From: Ferrovibrio sp046294345
Lineage (GTDB): Bacteria; Pseudomonadota; Alphaproteobacteria; Ferrovibrionales; Ferrovibrionaceae
Direction of reading: 5' to 3'
DNA length: 64,000 nucleotides
Assembly (NCBI GenBank): GCA_046294345.1
Contig: JBKBJT010000004.1
Location: 71,427 to 135,426, forward strand
Part shown: in pieces, positions 25,290-33,414 of the stretch
Layout: every line of letters starts with the position of its first letter
Position numbering within the stretch: position 1 is the first letter of the stretch
Position numbers and translations under genes: made by a program
Notes under the pieces: generated by a model
The model's input: the letters and a program-made list of their open reading frames with translations, nothing else
What the model was told of the DNA's origin: nothing
Databases searched by the model: none

Positions 25290-25511
25290 CGGGTAATCCT
25301 GGCAGGGGAGGCGGGCGGAACGCACTATGACCCGCGGAGATTGTGGCGGCCATCGACCTTAGCGGGAAATGTCTGCGGAATCGGTTCACAAGACATTACG
25401 GAATCTTTCGCTTTCGGGCGGTAAGATTACTGAATGGTAATTCAGGATTTCCGTTGGCTGGGCTGTAAAAATGACCCGACGACGGAGCGCGCGGTGCTCT
25501 GAACCGTTACG

Positions 25512-26003
25512 ATGTGGATGCAAGAATCTCAGATGATCCAGTTTGGGCAGGTTTTTGGCAATGGCGGCAAGGCTGGCGCACTCGCGATCAGCCACCCGGC
25601 CCTGCGCGCCCTGTATGAGTTGTGGCAGGCAAAACGGGGTGACCGGCCGGCGCCGGCGCGCGGCGATTTCACCGTCGAGGAACTGCGGCCCTGGCTGGGG
25701 CATCTGATGATCATCGACTGCGACGGCGAGGATACCCGCTATCGCCTGTATGGCACCGACCTGGTGCGCATTTTCGGTTTTGATCTGACCGGCCGGCGCG
25801 TGACCGATTGCGCATCCCAGATCGGCGACAAGCCGATGCTGGAATACCGCCAGATCATCCGCAGCGGGAAACCGATCTATATCTCACGCGGCAGCCCTTC
25901 GGCGCGCGACTATCTGCTGATGGACAAACTGGCCCTGCCTTTGATGGAAGACGGCAAGGTGAACAAGATCCTCGCCGCGATCTATCTGTCCGATACCGAA
26001 TGA
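25512..26003 (+). CDS. PAS domain protein (single-domain, alphaproteobacterial type)
   Basis: A 163-aa protein made of one PAS fold of the PAS_5 type common in Rhodospirillales and relatives. Signature text: LRALYELWQAKRGDRPAPAR near residue 30, FTVEELRPWLGHLMIID, RYRLYGTDLVRIFGFDLTG and the final strand KILAAIYLS. No output domain is attached, so it may sense a ligand and act on a partner. Starts at 25512, 25518 and 25533 are all in frame and none has a clear ribosome site. Confidence 0.78.
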   Translation: MWMQESQMIQFGQVFGNGGKAGALAISHPALRALYELWQAKRGDRPAPARGDFTVEELRPWLGHLMIIDCDGEDTRYRLYGTDLVRIFGFDLTGRRVTDCASQIGDKPMLEYRQIIRSGKPIYISRGSPSARDYLLMDKLALPLMEDGKVNKILAAIYLSDTE

Positions 26004-26012
26004 TGCCGGCCT

Positions 26013-27011
26013 CTAGCGGCCGGGTGTAATCAGGATCTTGCCTTTGCGGCCCTCACGCGCGGCATGGGCGAGGGCGTCCCTGATCCGTTCCAGCGGATAA
26101 GTCGCCTCTACGGTCACATGAATGGTGCCGTCGGCAATCAGCCGCGTAAGTTCGCCATAAACATTGCGCATCTCATCCGGGTTGGCGGTGGCGAACCAGC
26201 GCGCCAGCCAGAAGCCGCGCAGGTTGATATCGCGGAATACCACATCGCCAGGCGGCATCGCGCAGGGCTGACCCGACAGCATGCCGTAATTCACTACCAC
26301 GCCGCCTTCGGCCAGCGACTGCGCCAGCCGGCCAGTGGCTTCGCCGGCCACCGCATCGATGGCGAGTTTCGGCAAGGCATCGGCACCGGTCAGGGTTCTC
26401 ACGCGTGCCGGCAGGTCTGGACCATCGACCAGTACGCTGTCGGCCCCCAAGATCTGCAGTTCACCGGCAAGTTCCGCGCGGCGTACCACGTTGATGCTGC
26501 GCAGGCCTCGCCGCTTGGCCAATGCGATCACGCTATGGCCGACACCGGAATTGGCTGCATTCTGGATCACCCAGTCGCCGGCTTTCAGCGCGGTGAAATT
26601 CTGCAACATCAACATCGCCGTGGGCGGATTGACGGTCAGCATCGCGAGTTGCAACGGATCAACGCCGGCCGGCAATGCAAACAGTCTGGCCGCCTTGGCG
26701 ATCAGGCTGCTGCGCCAGTTGCCGCGGCCGGCAAACAGCAAGAGCACGCGGTCGCCTGGTTTCAGATGACTCACACCCGCGCCGACCTCTCGCACGATGC
26801 CCACGCCTTCGCCGCCGGCCATCACCGGCAGGGGCGGCGGCGCGGCACCGTACTTGCCTTCGAATTGCAGCAGATCGGCCGGATTGATCGGCGCGGCCTC
26901 CACGTCGATCAGCACTTCGCCATCCTTCGGCTGGCCTGGATCGGGCAGGTCGATCAGTTCGGCCACCTCATGAGCCTTGCCGAATTGTGAATAACGGACG
27001 GCCTTGATCAT
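26013..27011 (-). CDS. MECR/ETR1-like NADPH-dependent enoyl thioester reductase (MDR family)
   Basis: A 332-aa medium-chain reductase without zinc ligands. Marks of the mitochondrial enoyl reductase branch: INPADLLQFEGKYG, TVNPPTAMLML, IQNAANSGVGHSVI and DINLRGFWLARW. MECR reduces trans-2-enoyl thioesters in mitochondrial type II fatty-acid synthesis; an alphaproteobacterial counterpart could act on enoyl-CoA or enoyl-ACP, or on quinones. It is 10 bp from the convergent PAS gene. The ATG at 27011 opens the expected MIKAVRYSQFG strand. Confidence 0.8.
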   Translation of the reverse strand: MIKAVRYSQFGKAHEVAELIDLPDPGQPKDGEVLIDVEAAPINPADLLQFEGKYGAAPPPLPVMAGGEGVGIVREVGAGVSHLKPGDRVLLLFAGRGNWRSSLIAKAARLFALPAGVDPLQLAMLTVNPPTAMLMLQNFTALKAGDWVIQNAANSGVGHSVIALAKRRGLRSINVVRRAELAGELQILGADSVLVDGPDLPARVRTLTGADALPKLAIDAVAGEATGRLAQSLAEGGVVVNYGMLSGQPCAMPPGDVVFRDINLRGFWLARWFATANPDEMRNVYGELTRLIADGTIHVTVEATYPLERIRDALAHAAREGRKGKILITPGR

Positions 27012-27156
27012 CGTTGTTTTCCTGTGTCTGCCGGGTGGATTCCGGCGCCGAGTTTAGGCGCGTGTGTATCGCGGAAACCAGCAACGGAGACGCATGACCG
27101 AATTACATTTTTGTAACTAATTGATATTACTAAATAAAAACGTATCGATCCGATAT

Positions 27157-27178
27157 CATTTCGCATACGTATGAAATG
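27157..27178. promoter_or_regulatory. Near-palindrome upstream of the chemoreceptor gene
   Basis: CATACGTATG (27164-27173) is a perfect palindrome flanked by CATTT (27157-27161) and AAATG (27174-27178 region), giving a 22-bp near-symmetric site 48 bp before the ATG. The whole 27012-27225 gap is unusually AT-rich (ATATTACTAAATAAAAA) for this genome, so it probably holds the promoter. A short hairpin CCGGC-N5-GCCGG follows at 27185-27199. Confidence 0.4.
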
Positions 27179-27225
27179 CAACGACCGGCAACCCGCCGGA
27201 AGAACATGGATAAGGACGATCAGCA

Positions 27226-29064
27226 ATGTTCCAGTTTTCGGGTGCGTCGGCGAGCAGCGATCTGCGGGCCCAGTTCGACGCCATCAACAAGTCCCAGGCG
27301 GTAATTGAATTCACCCCGGACGGCAAGATTCTGCATGCCAATGCCAATTTCCTGAAGGCGTTGGGTTACACGCTCGACGAGATCGTGGGCCAGCATCACA
27401 GCCTGTTTGTCACGCCGGCCTATCGCGCCAGTGCCGAGTATCGCGACTTCTGGGCCAAGCTGGGACGCGGCGAATTTGATGTCGGCCAGTACAAGCGGAT
27501 TGGCAAGGGCGGCAAGGAGATCTGGATCGAGGCCAGTTACAATCCGATTTTCGACAAACGCGGCCGTCCGTACAAGGTCGTCAAGTTCGCGACGGACATC
27601 ACCCAACAGAAGATGACGATGGCCAATTACGAAGGCCAGCTTGCCGCCATCGACAAGGCGCAGGCGGTGATTGAATTCACTCTGGATGGCACGATCCTGC
27701 ATGCCAACGAGAATTTCCTGAAGACGCTGGGCTATACGCTGGACGAAGTGAAGGGCAAGCATCACAGCCTGTTCGTCGAGCCGGCCTATCGCGACAGCGC
27801 AGAATACAAGGCTTTCTGGGCCAAGCTGGGGCGTGGTGAGTATGACGCCAACCAGTACAAGCGCATTGCCAAGGGCGGCAGGGAGGTGTGGATCCAGGCC
27901 AGCTATAATCCAATCATGGATGCCAATGGCCGGCCCTACAAGGTGGTGAAATACGCCACCGACATCACCGCGCAGACCAAAGCCGCGCAGATGATGCAAC
28001 TGGCCGTGCAGCAGGTGCAGGCTGTGGTGGAAGCAACCAAAGCCAATGACCTGACTCATCGTATCGAGTTGGATGGCAAGACCGGCGAGATCCGCACGCT
28101 CTGCGAAGGCGTCAACGACCTGGTCGATACGCTGCGCGACATCATCGGCGGCATCCGCGAGGCATCCGAGACGATTGCCGCGGCTTCGGCCGAAATTTCC
28201 ACCGGCAGCCAGGATCTGGCCAGTCGTACGGAATCACAGGCTGCCTCGATCGAAGAGACGGCGGCCTCTATGCACGAGGTCACCACGACGGTGAAGCAGA
28301 ATGCCGACAATGCCCAGGCCGCCAGCCAGTTGGCCACCGCGGCGCGAGACACCGCCGAGAAGGGCGGCAATGTGGTGCGCGATGCCGTTTCGGCGGTGAA
28401 TGAAATCGAAGCCAGCGCGCAGAAGATTTCAGACATCATCGGTCTGATCGACGAGATTGCCTTCCAGACCAATTTGCTGGCCCTGAATGCCAGCGTGGAA
28501 GCTGCCCGTGCTGGTGAAGCCGGCAAGGGCTTCGCCGTCGTGGCGCAGGAAGTGCGCGCCCTGGCCCAGCGTTCGGCCAATGCATCGAAGGATATCAAGG
28601 CACTGATTCAGACTTCGAACGGCCAGGTGAAAACCGGCGCGGCGCTGGTGAACCAGGCCGGCTCGTCGCTGACCGAGATCGTTTCGGCGATCAAGAAAGT
28701 TAGCGACATCGTCGCCGAAATCGCTGCTGCCTCGCGCGAACAGGCCTCGGGCCTGGAGCAGATCAACACCGCCGTAGGCCAGATGGACGAGATGACCCAG
28801 CGCAACGGCGCCCTGGTGGAAGAGACTTCGGCTTCGGCTCAGTCGCTGTCCAACCAGGCCGAGGAACTGGCCGCGCTGGTGCAGCGCTACAAGGTCGGCG
28901 GGCAGGCTGCCGTGGTTCATCCCGGACCGGCCGTTTCCCGGCCTGCGCTGAAGGTGGTGCCTCAGGCGCGTCCGGCGTCGAAAACGGTCCCGGCCCTGAA
29001 GGCGACTGCCGCGCGTGGCAATGCCGTGCCGAAGGCCGATGCCAACGAGTGGGAGCAGTTCTGA
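27226..29064 (+). CDS. Methyl-accepting chemotaxis protein with two tandem PAS domains, soluble
   Basis: A 612-aa chemoreceptor with no transmembrane segment. Two very similar PAS domains (about residues 15-125 and 137-247) both contain LGYTLDE, QHHSLFV/KHHSLFV, PAYR and the final KVVKFATDIT-like strand, so they arose by duplication. A HAMP-like linker and the coiled-coil signalling domain follow; its hairpin tip is DEIAFQTNLLALNASVEAAR. The protein ends EWEQF, like the CheR/CheB docking pentapeptide. Related PAS receptors bind haem or FAD and sense redox state, so cytoplasmic energy or oxygen sensing is likely. It overlaps cheW by 1 nt. Confidence 0.93.
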   Translation: MFQFSGASASSDLRAQFDAINKSQAVIEFTPDGKILHANANFLKALGYTLDEIVGQHHSLFVTPAYRASAEYRDFWAKLGRGEFDVGQYKRIGKGGKEIWIEASYNPIFDKRGRPYKVVKFATDITQQKMTMANYEGQLAAIDKAQAVIEFTLDGTILHANENFLKTLGYTLDEVKGKHHSLFVEPAYRDSAEYKAFWAKLGRGEYDANQYKRIAKGGREVWIQASYNPIMDANGRPYKVVKYATDITAQTKAAQMMQLAVQQVQAVVEATKANDLTHRIELDGKTGEIRTLCEGVNDLVDTLRDIIGGIREASETIAAASAEISTGSQDLASRTESQAASIEETAASMHEVTTTVKQNADNAQAASQLATAARDTAEKGGNVVRDAVSAVNEIEASAQKISDIIGLIDEIAFQTNLLALNASVEAARAGEAGKGFAVVAQEVRALAQRSANASKDIKALIQTSNGQVKTGAALVNQAGSSLTEIVSAIKKVSDIVAEIAAASREQASGLEQINTAVGQMDEMTQRNGALVEETSASAQSLSNQAEELAALVQRYKVGGQAAVVHPGPAVSRPALKVVPQARPASKTVPALKATAARGNAVPKADANEWEQF

Positions 29065-29564
29065 TGGATACGCGGATCGAAGGCGGAGCCGTGAATGCCA
29101 GGAATGAGGTGCGTGAATATCTCACCTTCACGGCGGCCGGACAGGAATATGGCATCGACATCCTCAGTGTGCGGGAAATCCGCGGCTGGACAGTGGAGAC
29201 ACCGCTGCCCAACAGCCCGGCAGCGGTGCGTGGCATCATAAACCTGCGCGGACTGGTCGTGCCGATCTACGATCTGCGCATCCGCCTCGGCGCAGAGCGC
29301 AGCGTGCCGAGTGCCATCCATGTGGTGATCGTGGTGGAGGCCGCGAGCGGCTTCTACGGCCTGCTGGTGGATGCGGTCTCCGACATTCTTTCGGTAGCCG
29401 ACCGCGAGCTGCAGCCGGTGCCGCAGACTGGTATGGATGGGGATCACGCTTTCCTCACCGCCTTGCTGGCGCGCGACACGCGGATGGTGTCTCTGCTCGA
29501 TCTCGACCTTCTGGTCGGCGGCCGGGCGATTGATGCAATCGAAACACCGCTGCTGGCTGCCTGA
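29064..29564 (+). CDS. cheW: Chemotaxis coupling protein CheW
   Basis: A 166-aa single CheW domain linking receptors to the CheA kinase. Typical segments: EYLTFTAAGQEYGIDILSVREI near residue 16, PAAVRGIINLRGLVVPIYDLR and GLLVDAVSDIL. The ATG overlaps the receptor's TGA, so the pair is translationally coupled; this CheW probably serves that receptor. No cheA, cheY, cheR or cheB is in the window. A strong terminator follows. Confidence 0.95.
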   Translation: MDTRIEGGAVNARNEVREYLTFTAAGQEYGIDILSVREIRGWTVETPLPNSPAAVRGIINLRGLVVPIYDLRIRLGAERSVPSAIHVVIVVEAASGFYGLLVDAVSDILSVADRELQPVPQTGMDGDHAFLTALLARDTRMVSLLDLDLLVGGRAIDAIETPLLAA

Positions 29565-29584
29565 TCGGCCGGCAATCAAACAGG

Positions 29585-29614
29585 AAAAGGAGCGCCTTTG
29601 CGGCGCTCTTTTTT
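29585..29614. terminator. Bidirectional terminator between cheW and comM
   Basis: GAGCGCC (29590-29596) and GGCGCTC (29602-29608) flank a 5-nt loop, with an A-rich run before and six T after. Both orientations give a stem plus U-tract, so it can stop cheW (+) and the convergent comM (-), whose stop lies 3 bp away. Confidence 0.88.
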
Positions 29615-29616
29615 AT

Positions 29617-31164
29617 TTATCTGACGAAGGCCAGCCGACGATAACTCAGCGCTTCCGCCACATGCGGACGGCGCACAGCCTCTGCACCTTCCAAGTCAGC
29701 CAGCGTGCGGGCCACGCGCAGCACACGGTGATAGCCGCGTGCGGTGAGATGCATGGCGCTGGCCGCCTGGGTCAGCAATTCGCGGCCGGCGGCGTCCAGC
29801 ATGGCGATACGTTCCAGCAATTCGCCATCGGCCTCGGCATTGGTGCGCACCACGCGGCGGCCGTCGCGCGACAGACCGCCGCTTCCGGTATGGGCATAAC
29901 GGTCGCGCTGGATTTCGCGTGCGGCCGCCACACGCGCGGCTACGGTGGCGGAAGCCTCGGCCGTGGATGGCGTGCCCAGATCGGCCGGGCTGACGGCGGG
30001 CACTTCCAGGGTCAGGTCGATACGGTCGAGCAGCGGGCCGGACAGGCGCGCCTGGTATTCGCCGGCGCATTTCGGCGCGCGGCTACAGGCCAGCGCCGGG
30101 TCGTCGAGATGGCCGCAGCGACAGGGGTTCATCGCCGCCACCAGCTGGATGCGAGCGGGATAACTGACATGGGCATTGGCACGGGCTACCACCGCCTGGC
30201 CGGTTTCCAGCGGCTGGCGCAGGGCATCCAGGGCCTGGCGGTTGAATTCGGGCAGTTCGTCGAGGAACAGCACGCCCAGATGCGCCAGGCTCACCTCGCC
30301 GGGTTTGGCGCGATGGCCGCCGCCGATCAGGGCCGCCATCGAGGCGGAATGGTGCGGGTTGCGAAAGGGCCGCTGCCGGGTGAGCCGCCCCTCGCTGATC
30401 TGGCCGGCCAGCGAGGCGATCATGCTCACCTCCAGGATTTCGCCGGCATCCAGCGGCGGCAGGATGCCAGGCAGACGCTGGGCCAGCATCGACTTGCCGG
30501 CCCCGGGTGGGCCGATGAAAAGCAGGTTATGGGCGCCGGCTGCAGCGATCTCCAATGCGCGTTTGGCGCTTTCCTGGCCCTTGATGTCGCGCAGGTCGGG
30601 AATCGTTTCGGCGGCAGGCTCGAAACTGTGTGCCGATGGGGGAGACAGCACCTGGCTGCCGCGGAAATGGTTGATCAGGGCGAGCAGACTGGGGGCGGCT
30701 ACCACGCGTTCGGCATCGCCGGCCCAGGCTGCCTCGCTGCCCTGTGCGGCCGGGCAGATCAGGCCGCGATCCTCGCCATGGGCGGCGATCGCCGCCGGCA
30801 GCACGCCGCTCACCGTGCCGAGCGCGCCATCCAGGCCGAGTTCGCCGAGAGCCACAAAACCCTCCAGAGCATCGGGCGGCAGCACGTTCATCGCGGCCAG
30901 CAGGGCGAGCGCGATGGGCAGGTCGTAGTGGCTGCCTTCCTTGGGCAGGTCTGCGGGGGCGAGGTTGACGGTGATCCGCTTGGGCGGCAGCGACAGGCCG
31001 AGCGCGCCCAGTGCGCCGCGCACCCGCTCGCGGCTTTCGCCCACGGCCTTGTCGGCCAAACCAACCACCGCAAAGGCCGGCAGCCCGTTGGATAGCTGGA
31101 CTTGAACATCCACGGGCATGACATCGATGCCCTGAAACGCCACGGTTCTGCAGCGTGCGACCAT
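29617..31164 (-). CDS. comM: YifB/ComM-family Mg-chelatase-like AAA+ ATPase
   Basis: A 515-aa hexameric helicase-type ATPase. The N-terminal Lon-protease-like domain (LSNGLPAFAVVGLADKAVGE) is followed by a Walker A GPPGAGKSML near 220, Walker B LFLDELPEF and the C-terminal Mg-chelatase lid. ComM drives branch migration of incoming DNA during natural transformation and is widespread even in species not known to be competent. Full length, intact motifs. Alone on its strand. Confidence 0.93.
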   Translation of the reverse strand: MVARCRTVAFQGIDVMPVDVQVQLSNGLPAFAVVGLADKAVGESRERVRGALGALGLSLPPKRITVNLAPADLPKEGSHYDLPIALALLAAMNVLPPDALEGFVALGELGLDGALGTVSGVLPAAIAAHGEDRGLICPAAQGSEAAWAGDAERVVAAPSLLALINHFRGSQVLSPPSAHSFEPAAETIPDLRDIKGQESAKRALEIAAAGAHNLLFIGPPGAGKSMLAQRLPGILPPLDAGEILEVSMIASLAGQISEGRLTRQRPFRNPHHSASMAALIGGGHRAKPGEVSLAHLGVLFLDELPEFNRQALDALRQPLETGQAVVARANAHVSYPARIQLVAAMNPCRCGHLDDPALACSRAPKCAGEYQARLSGPLLDRIDLTLEVPAVSPADLGTPSTAEASATVAARVAAAREIQRDRYAHTGSGGLSRDGRRVVRTNAEADGELLERIAMLDAAGRELLTQAASAMHLTARGYHRVLRVARTLADLEGAEAVRRPHVAEALSYRRLAFVR

Positions 31165-31282
31165 GCCCGGTTTTCCCGATGCGGTTTAATCCGACCTCCG
31201 GAATCGGTACGATCATTTACCGGAGATTGCAAATTCTATTTATGTTCCGCTGGAGAAAGGGGGCCGAGCAGCCCTTTGGCTG

Positions 31283-31801
31283 TCAGGGCAGGATGCGCCG
31301 GAATACGCCATCGCGCCGGACCAGGGCATGCCAGAGCGCGGCGGCGACATGCAGGACCAGCAACAGCAGGAACAGCTTGGCAGCGCCCTCGTGGATTTCC
31401 TCCATCGCTTCGTGCAACCAAGGTAGCGAGGCCAGGCTCGGCAGGTCGAACAGGCCCAGCACCGAAACGCTGCGCTGTCCGGCCAAGATCGAGGCGAGGC
31501 CGGTGACCGGCAGAACCAGCATCACCGCATACAGGCCCAGATGCGCCAGCCGGGCCAGCCATAATTCCAATGCGGGCGTTGCAGCCGGCAGTGGTGGCGC
31601 GCCGCGCAGGCGGATGGCGATGCGCGGCAACAGCAGGGCGGCCATGGTCAGGCCGGCCAGGATATGCCAGCCCATAATGCTCATACGGATATCGCCACGC
31701 GGCAGGTCTTCCATCACCTCGCCAAGGATGAAAGCACCCAGCATGAGCGGGACGATCAGCCAGTGCAGCAGAATCAGGGTGATTGGGTATCGGGTCGACA
31801 T
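31283..31801 (-). CDS. Cytochrome b561 family protein
   Basis: A 172-aa four-helix membrane protein of the bacterial b561 (CybB) type. Candidate haem-ligand histidines are in the first helix (LILLHWLIVP, H13), second helix (MGWHILAG, H46), and the last helices (EIHEGAAKLFLLLLVLHVAA). CybB-type proteins move electrons from ubiquinol, in some cases to superoxide or periplasmic acceptors. No partner such as YceI is next to it. Confidence 0.88.
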   Translation of the reverse strand: MSTRYPITLILLHWLIVPLMLGAFILGEVMEDLPRGDIRMSIMGWHILAGLTMAALLLPRIAIRLRGAPPLPAATPALELWLARLAHLGLYAVMLVLPVTGLASILAGQRSVSVLGLFDLPSLASLPWLHEAMEEIHEGAAKLFLLLLVLHVAAALWHALVRRDGVFRRILP

Positions 31802-31917
31802 GCCAAGAACTCCAGGGTGGATGCGCCATTATCCACGCGCGCCCGATGATTCCCCTGCGCTGGATCAATTCTGGCCGCATTTCCTGACGGCAGGCTTGCG
31901 GCACTGCCGCCGGCGGG

Positions 31918-32090
31918 CTAGACAAAGTCCGCACCCTTTGGGGAGTAGCCGCCCGCCGGGCCGCCATTGCGGCCGCCAGAGCGGGGGCAGCGTCAACAGA
32001 CTAGCCGCCGGGAGACCAGCCCCGACGGCTTGGCGCTGACCGACCGGTTCGGGCACCTGCTCCGAACCGACCTGGCGAGACCTTAGGCTA
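31918..32090 (+). ncRNA. yybP-ykoY manganese riboswitch
   Basis: The region carries the conserved landmarks of this aptamer in order: TTTGGGGAGTAGCC (31938-31951 area), CGTCAACAGACTAG (31991-32004 area), a perfect 8-bp hairpin CGGTTCGG/CCGAACCG (32045-32052 and 32062-32069), and the closing CTGGCGAGACCTT. The GGGGAGTAG and GGCGAGACC loops form the Mn2+ site in known members. It precedes a TMEM165/GDT1 gene, a classic target. The base of P1 is imperfect by eye. Confidence 0.85.
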
Positions 32091-32105
32091 GCTTTTCCGA
32101 AGTCC

Positions 32106-32155
32106 GGACCGGGCGGCGGGAAACGCAGCCTATGGCCCTGTCCGCCGCCCGGTCC
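32106..32155 (+). promoter_or_regulatory. Expression-platform hairpin of the Mn riboswitch
   Basis: GGACCGGGCGGCGG (32106-32119) and CCGCCGCCCGGTCC (32142-32155) form a perfect 14-bp stem with a 22-nt loop. It has no U-tract and ends 16 nt before the GTG start, so it looks like a translational switch or Rho-related element rather than an intrinsic terminator. Manganese binding to the aptamer would be expected to favour expression. Confidence 0.65.
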
Positions 32156-32171
32156 GTTGCGAGATGCCCCC

Positions 32172-32762
32172 GTGTTCAGCCTCGATGCATACAACCCCGA
32201 CTCTCTCTCCGCCTTTCTCACCACCACCGGCCTCGTCGCCATTGCCGAGATCGGCGACAAAACACAGTTGCTGAGCCTGCTGCTGGCGGCCCGGTTTCGC
32301 CGGCCGCTGCCGATCCTGGCCGCGATCCTGTGCGCCACGCTGGCCAACCACGTGCTGGCCGCCATGCTGGGCGTTTGGGTCGAGGGGCTGGTCGAGCCGA
32401 AGATACTGCGCTGGGCGCTGGCGGCCTCTTTCCTGGCCATGGCGGCGTGGACACTGATCCCCGACAAGCTGGACGAGGATGACGCGCCGAAAACCCGCAA
32501 TGGCGTGTTCGTCACCACTCTGATCGCCTTTTTCCTGGCCGAGATCGGCGACAAGACCCAACTTGCCACAACGGCTCTGGCCGCGCGGTTTGACGCAGTA
32601 TTTCTGGTCACGGCGGCCAGCACGCTTGGCCTGCTGCTGGCCAATGCTCCTGTGGTTCTGCTAGGCAACCGGGCGGTGTCGCGCCTGCCGCTGAAGCCGA
32701 TCCGCTTTATCGCCGCGGCGGCCTTTGCAGCGATGGGGCTGGCCATCCTGCTGGGCGGGTGA
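32172..32762 (+). CDS. TMEM165/GDT1 (UPF0016) family manganese exporter
   Basis: A 196-aa membrane protein with two homologous halves, each carrying the family signature EIGDKTQ (Glu26 and Glu124 start the motifs). Members export Mn2+ (MneA) or exchange Ca2+/Mn2+ for protons. Six hydrophobic segments are visible. The start is uncertain: GTG at 32172 is preferred because TTG at 32157 sits 2 nt after the long hairpin; no ATG is in frame. The Mn riboswitch upstream strongly supports the metal. Confidence 0.92.
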   Translation: MFSLDAYNPDSLSAFLTTTGLVAIAEIGDKTQLLSLLLAARFRRPLPILAAILCATLANHVLAAMLGVWVEGLVEPKILRWALAASFLAMAAWTLIPDKLDEDDAPKTRNGVFVTTLIAFFLAEIGDKTQLATTALAARFDAVFLVTAASTLGLLLANAPVVLLGNRAVSRLPLKPIRFIAAAAFAAMGLAILLGG

Positions 32763-32867
32763 GGGCATAACCGGCATTGTCGTTCTACCATTTACGGAAG
32801 CGCTGGTGGTTTTCTTGTCGCGCGGACCGGGTAATATGCCGCCAGCCCCGGATCCGAGTGATCGAAC

Positions 32868-33404
32868 ATGACCAAGATTGCCGGCAAGCGCTACAAGGCC
32901 GCCGAGATCGAAACGCTGCTGGATGCGCTGAAGCGCCAGACCCGGCGCGCGCGCAAGAAGGCGGAGGAAGCCATCGCGCGGATCAGCCACGCTACCTACG
33001 AGCCCTATTACGAATACCGTGACTCGCTGACCGAGATCGAAGGCGTGCTGGTTCTGATCGAGGATCGCATGGAGCATGCCGAGCCCGATGCCCTGGCCAA
33101 GCTGCGAGACTACCACAGCCACTTGATCGTCGATCTTCTGCGCATGAAGATCGATGTGGTGCTGCGGGTCTTTCCGGCGCTGGAGGATACCGAAGTGCTG
33201 CCGATCGGCACGCAAAAGGTGTTCCTCGCCACGATCTGGGAATTGCGCGAAACCGTCGAACGGATCGACCGCGAGCATATCGAGGGCGTGCTGGACGACG
33301 ACGCCCGCAAGCGGCTGGTGGTGGCTGAGACAATCCTGCGCGAGGTGTCGGAACGGGCGCCGAAGCTGATGGAACTGGCCGAGCAAGAGGGCAGGCAGGC
33401 CTGA
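32868..33404 (+). CDS. Uncharacterised helical protein
   Basis: A 178-aa charged, almost entirely alpha-helical protein with heptad-like spacing (for example LDALKRQTRRARKKAEEAI near residue 18). An aromatic patch YEPYYEYRDSL lies near residue 42. No signal peptide, membrane helix or known catalytic motif. I do not recognise the family. It is between the Mn exporter and a convergent LTA-synthase-like gene, 105 bp after the former, and has no shared transcription signal that I can see. Confidence 0.7.
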   Translation: MTKIAGKRYKAAEIETLLDALKRQTRRARKKAEEAIARISHATYEPYYEYRDSLTEIEGVLVLIEDRMEHAEPDALAKLRDYHSHLIVDLLRMKIDVVLRVFPALEDTEVLPIGTQKVFLATIWELRETVERIDREHIEGVLDDDARKRLVVAETILREVSERAPKLMELAEQEGRQA

Positions 33405-33414
33405 TCCTTGAGGT

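Noticed and set aside
27226..27970. Long direct repeat (two PAS copies), considered as a mobile or assembly artefact
   Set aside because: The copies differ at many codons, stay in frame and match the domain boundaries, so a genuine domain duplication is the better reading.
29437..31095. 552-codon open frame opposite comM
   Set aside because: It begins inside cheW, crosses the bidirectional terminator and lies antisense to an intact ComM with all ATPase motifs.
32132..32482. Alternative frame starting with ATG at 32132 before the TMEM165 gene
   Set aside because: This ATG lies in the loop of the 14-bp hairpin and its frame lacks the two EIGDKTQ motifs; the correct frame begins with GTG (or TTG).
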